Shown here piece by piece: positions 62,701 through 64,000 of a stretch of 64,000 bases of DNA. Source of the stretch: Allacma fusca (lineage: Eukaryota; Arthropoda; Collembola; Symphypleona; Sminthuridae); contig OX359246.1 of NCBI GenBank assembly GCA_947179485.1, positions 51,005,632 to 51,069,631 of the forward strand. Reading direction: 5' to 3'. Both the position numbers and the translations under genes were made by a program. Within the stretch, counting starts at the first letter, position 1, and each line of letters starts with the position of its first letter. The notes under the pieces were generated by a model. It saw only the letters and a program-made list of their open reading frames with translations. It ran no database searches and was not told the origin of the DNA.

Positions 62701-64000
62701 AAAATGAAGTGTCGTTGCTCTGGTCACTTTTTCAACGGTTTGCTGAACTCGTCCGATTCTCCTCAAACTTTGGGAATACATTCGGGCAGTATCCTAAAGC
62801 TTAATTCTCGAATTTGAGTTGAATCGAAAAACTTTCAAAATAGCGATTAAAATGAAGTGTCGTTGCTCTAGTCACTTTTTTAAGGGTTTCCTGAACTCGT
62901 CCGAATCCCCTCAAACTTGGGGATTGCACTCGGGCAGTCTGCCAAAGCTCAATTCTCGAATTTGAGTTGAATCGAAAAACTTTAAAAATAGCGATGAAAA
63001 TGACGTGCTGTTGCTCTGGTCACTTTTTCAAGGGTTTCCTGAACTCGTCCGATTCTCCTCAAACTTTGGCAATACACTCGGGCAGTCTGCCAAAGCTCAA
63101 TTCTCGATTTTGAGGTGAATCGAAAACCTTTAAAAATTGCGATGAAAATGACCATCGTTGCTCTGGTCACTTTTTTAAGGGTTTCCTGAACTCGTCCGAT
63201 TCTCCTTAAACTTTGGGAATACTATCGGGCAGTCTACCAAAGCTCAATTCTCGAATTTGAGGTGAATCGGAAAACTTTAAAAATAGCGATAAAAATGTGT
63301 CGTTTCTGTGGTAACTTTTTCGGTTGTTCTCTGAACTCGTCCGATTCTCCTCAAACTTTGGCAATACATTCGGGCAGTATCCTAAAGCTTAATTTTCGAA
63401 TTTGAGTTGAATCGAACAACTTTAAAAATAGCGATAAAAATGACGTGTCGTTTCTGTGGTCACTTTTTCGGTTGTTTTCTGAACTTGTCCGATTCTCCTC
63501 AAACTTTGGGAATACACTCGGGGAGTCTGCCAAAGCTCAATTCTCGAATTTGAGGTGAATCGAAAAACTTTAAAAATAGCGATAAAAATGACGTGTCGTT
63601 TCTGTGGTCACTTTTTCGGTTGTTTTCTGAACTCGTCCGATTCTCCTCAAACTTTGGGAATACACTCGGGCAGTCTGCCAAAGCTCAATTCTCGAATTTG
63701 AGGTGAATCGAAAAACTTTCAAAATAGCGATTAAAATGAAGTGTCGTTGCTCTGGTCACTTTTTCAACGGTTTGCTGAACTCGTCCGATTCTCCTCAAAC
63801 TTTGGGAATACATTCGGGCAGTATCCTAAAGCTTAATTCTCGAATTTGAGTTGAATCGAAAAACTTTCAAAATAGCGATTAAAATGAAGTGTCGTTGCTC
63901 TAGTCACTTTTTTAAGGGTTTCCTGAACTCGTCCGAATCCCATCAAACTTTGGGAATACACTCGGGCAGTCTGCCAAAGCTCAATTCTCGACTTTGAGTT
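59750..64000 (+). repeat. 2,211-bp 15-mer, nearly two tandem copies
   Basis: About 59,750-61,960 recurs from 61,961 at +2,211 (15x148 - 9) until about 63,930, where aatcccctc changes to aatcccatc. The second copy has a private caaacttgggg near 62,915 and gaatcggaaaac near 63,268. Between 59,380 and 59,750 the sequence continues as ordinary HOR-D monomers. The array runs off the window end in the middle of a monomer. Confidence 0.87.

Larger units (their letters stand above)
1..64000. repeat. Satellite DNA array, about 148-bp monomer, about 433 head-to-tail copies
   Basis: Every stretch of the window aligns to one repeating unit that can be started at aatacactcgggcag and closed at caaactttggg. 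All copies have the same orientation, and I saw no inversion, spacer or foreign insertion. The standard unit is 148 bp; recurrent variants of 145 and 147 bp come from small deletions near monomer positions 74-90, and 152- and 160-bp forms come from insertions. The reference monomer has 60 G+C in 148 bases. Such arrays are typical of eukaryotic centromeric, pericentromeric or other heterochromatic DNA, and 148 bp is close to the 147 bp wrapped by a nucleosome core. Which compartment this one occupies cannot be told from sequence. The array continues beyond both window edges. I do not recognise the family or the species. Confidence 0.98.

Noticed and set aside
1094-63681. About 95 open frames of 60-88 codons with repeated protein versions (starting MTRAT, MADCPS, MADSPS, MYSQS, MSLLWS and others)
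   Set aside because: They are the satellite read in a fixed frame. They recur with the monomer or HOR period, overlap each other, stop within two monomers because 148 is not a multiple of 3, and have no upstream signals or codon constraint; variants between copies ignore codon position.
1-64000. CRISPR array
   Set aside because: The repeating unit is contiguous 148-bp DNA with no unique spacers between short repeats, and no cas-like gene is present.
1-64000. Tandem rRNA, tRNA or other RNA gene cluster
   Set aside because: No stretch resembles rRNA or a tRNA cloverleaf. The dyads are short and imperfect, and the A-rich middle does not fit a structured RNA gene.
1-64000. Transposable element, LTR or retroelement insertion in the array
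   Set aside because: I read the window for breaks in the monomer register and found only whole-monomer steps and indels of up to 12 bp. There is no foreign sequence, target-site duplication or polymerase-like frame.
1-64000. Telomeric or simple-sequence repeat
   Set aside because: No short motif is iterated; the smallest period that explains the sequence is about 148 bp.

Overview
The whole window is one satellite DNA array. I found no gene, RNA gene, transposable element, CRISPR array or single-copy sequence anywhere in the 64,000 bases. A unit of about 148 bp (about 433 copies) runs head to tail on one strand from the first base to the last, and both ends of the window cut through it. The reference monomer (12869-13016) is about 40% GC. 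Other monomers are 145, 147, 150, 152, 158 or 160 bp, each explained by a small fixed indel. This is eukaryotic, centromere- or heterochromatin-type DNA. I do not recognise the satellite and cannot name the organism.

Monomers differ mainly in two places. The first is a lead segment (monomer positions about 8-27), either L1 (ctgccaaagctc type) or L2 (atcctaaagctt type). The second is a core box (about 105-119), which is K1 (ttcggttgttttctg), K2 (tcaacggtttgctg) or K3 (t[c/t]aagggtttcctg). Ordered strings of these types form higher-order repeats (HORs) that are themselves tandemly duplicated at many scales.

Layout by visual alignment (block edges are approximate, usually within about 50 bp). 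1-759: partial unit. 760-5470: a 2,356-bp 16-mer twice, each copy holding a 588-bp 4-mer duplication. 5471-8500: the related 1,768-bp 12-mer. 8500-18930: a distinct family marked by 160-bp hybrid monomers and 152-bp monomers, including a 752-bp 5-mer duplication and a 2,085-bp 14-mer duplication. 18930-20640: a block shared with 25.1-26.8 kb. 20640-24480: a 1,921-bp 13-mer twice. 24480-31290: a 3,099-bp offset duplication. 31290-34843: a 1,772-bp 12-mer twice. 34095-36650: a 1,179-bp 8-mer offset. 36650-37650: an island of the 1,921-bp family. 37650-53115: a segment of about 7.8 kb followed by a second copy that differs by whole monomers. 53115-59380: a 2,508-bp 17-mer, about 2.5 copies. 59750-64000: a 2,211-bp 15-mer, nearly two copies.

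The offsets can be checked arithmetically. Each equals a whole number of 148-bp monomers plus or minus the indels seen inside it (for example 2,085 = 14x148 + 12 + 4 - 3). This is the pattern expected from repeated unequal exchange or replication-linked amplification in register. The left 18 kb is more mixed, while the right half is made of a few long, nearly identical segments, which suggests more recent turnover to the right.

The small open frames are by-products of the repeat: 148 is not a multiple of 3, so each monomer changes frame and soon meets a stop. The array carries phased A-tracts, two dyads per monomer and no CpG deficit. All are compatible with a chromatin role, but none proves centromere function.
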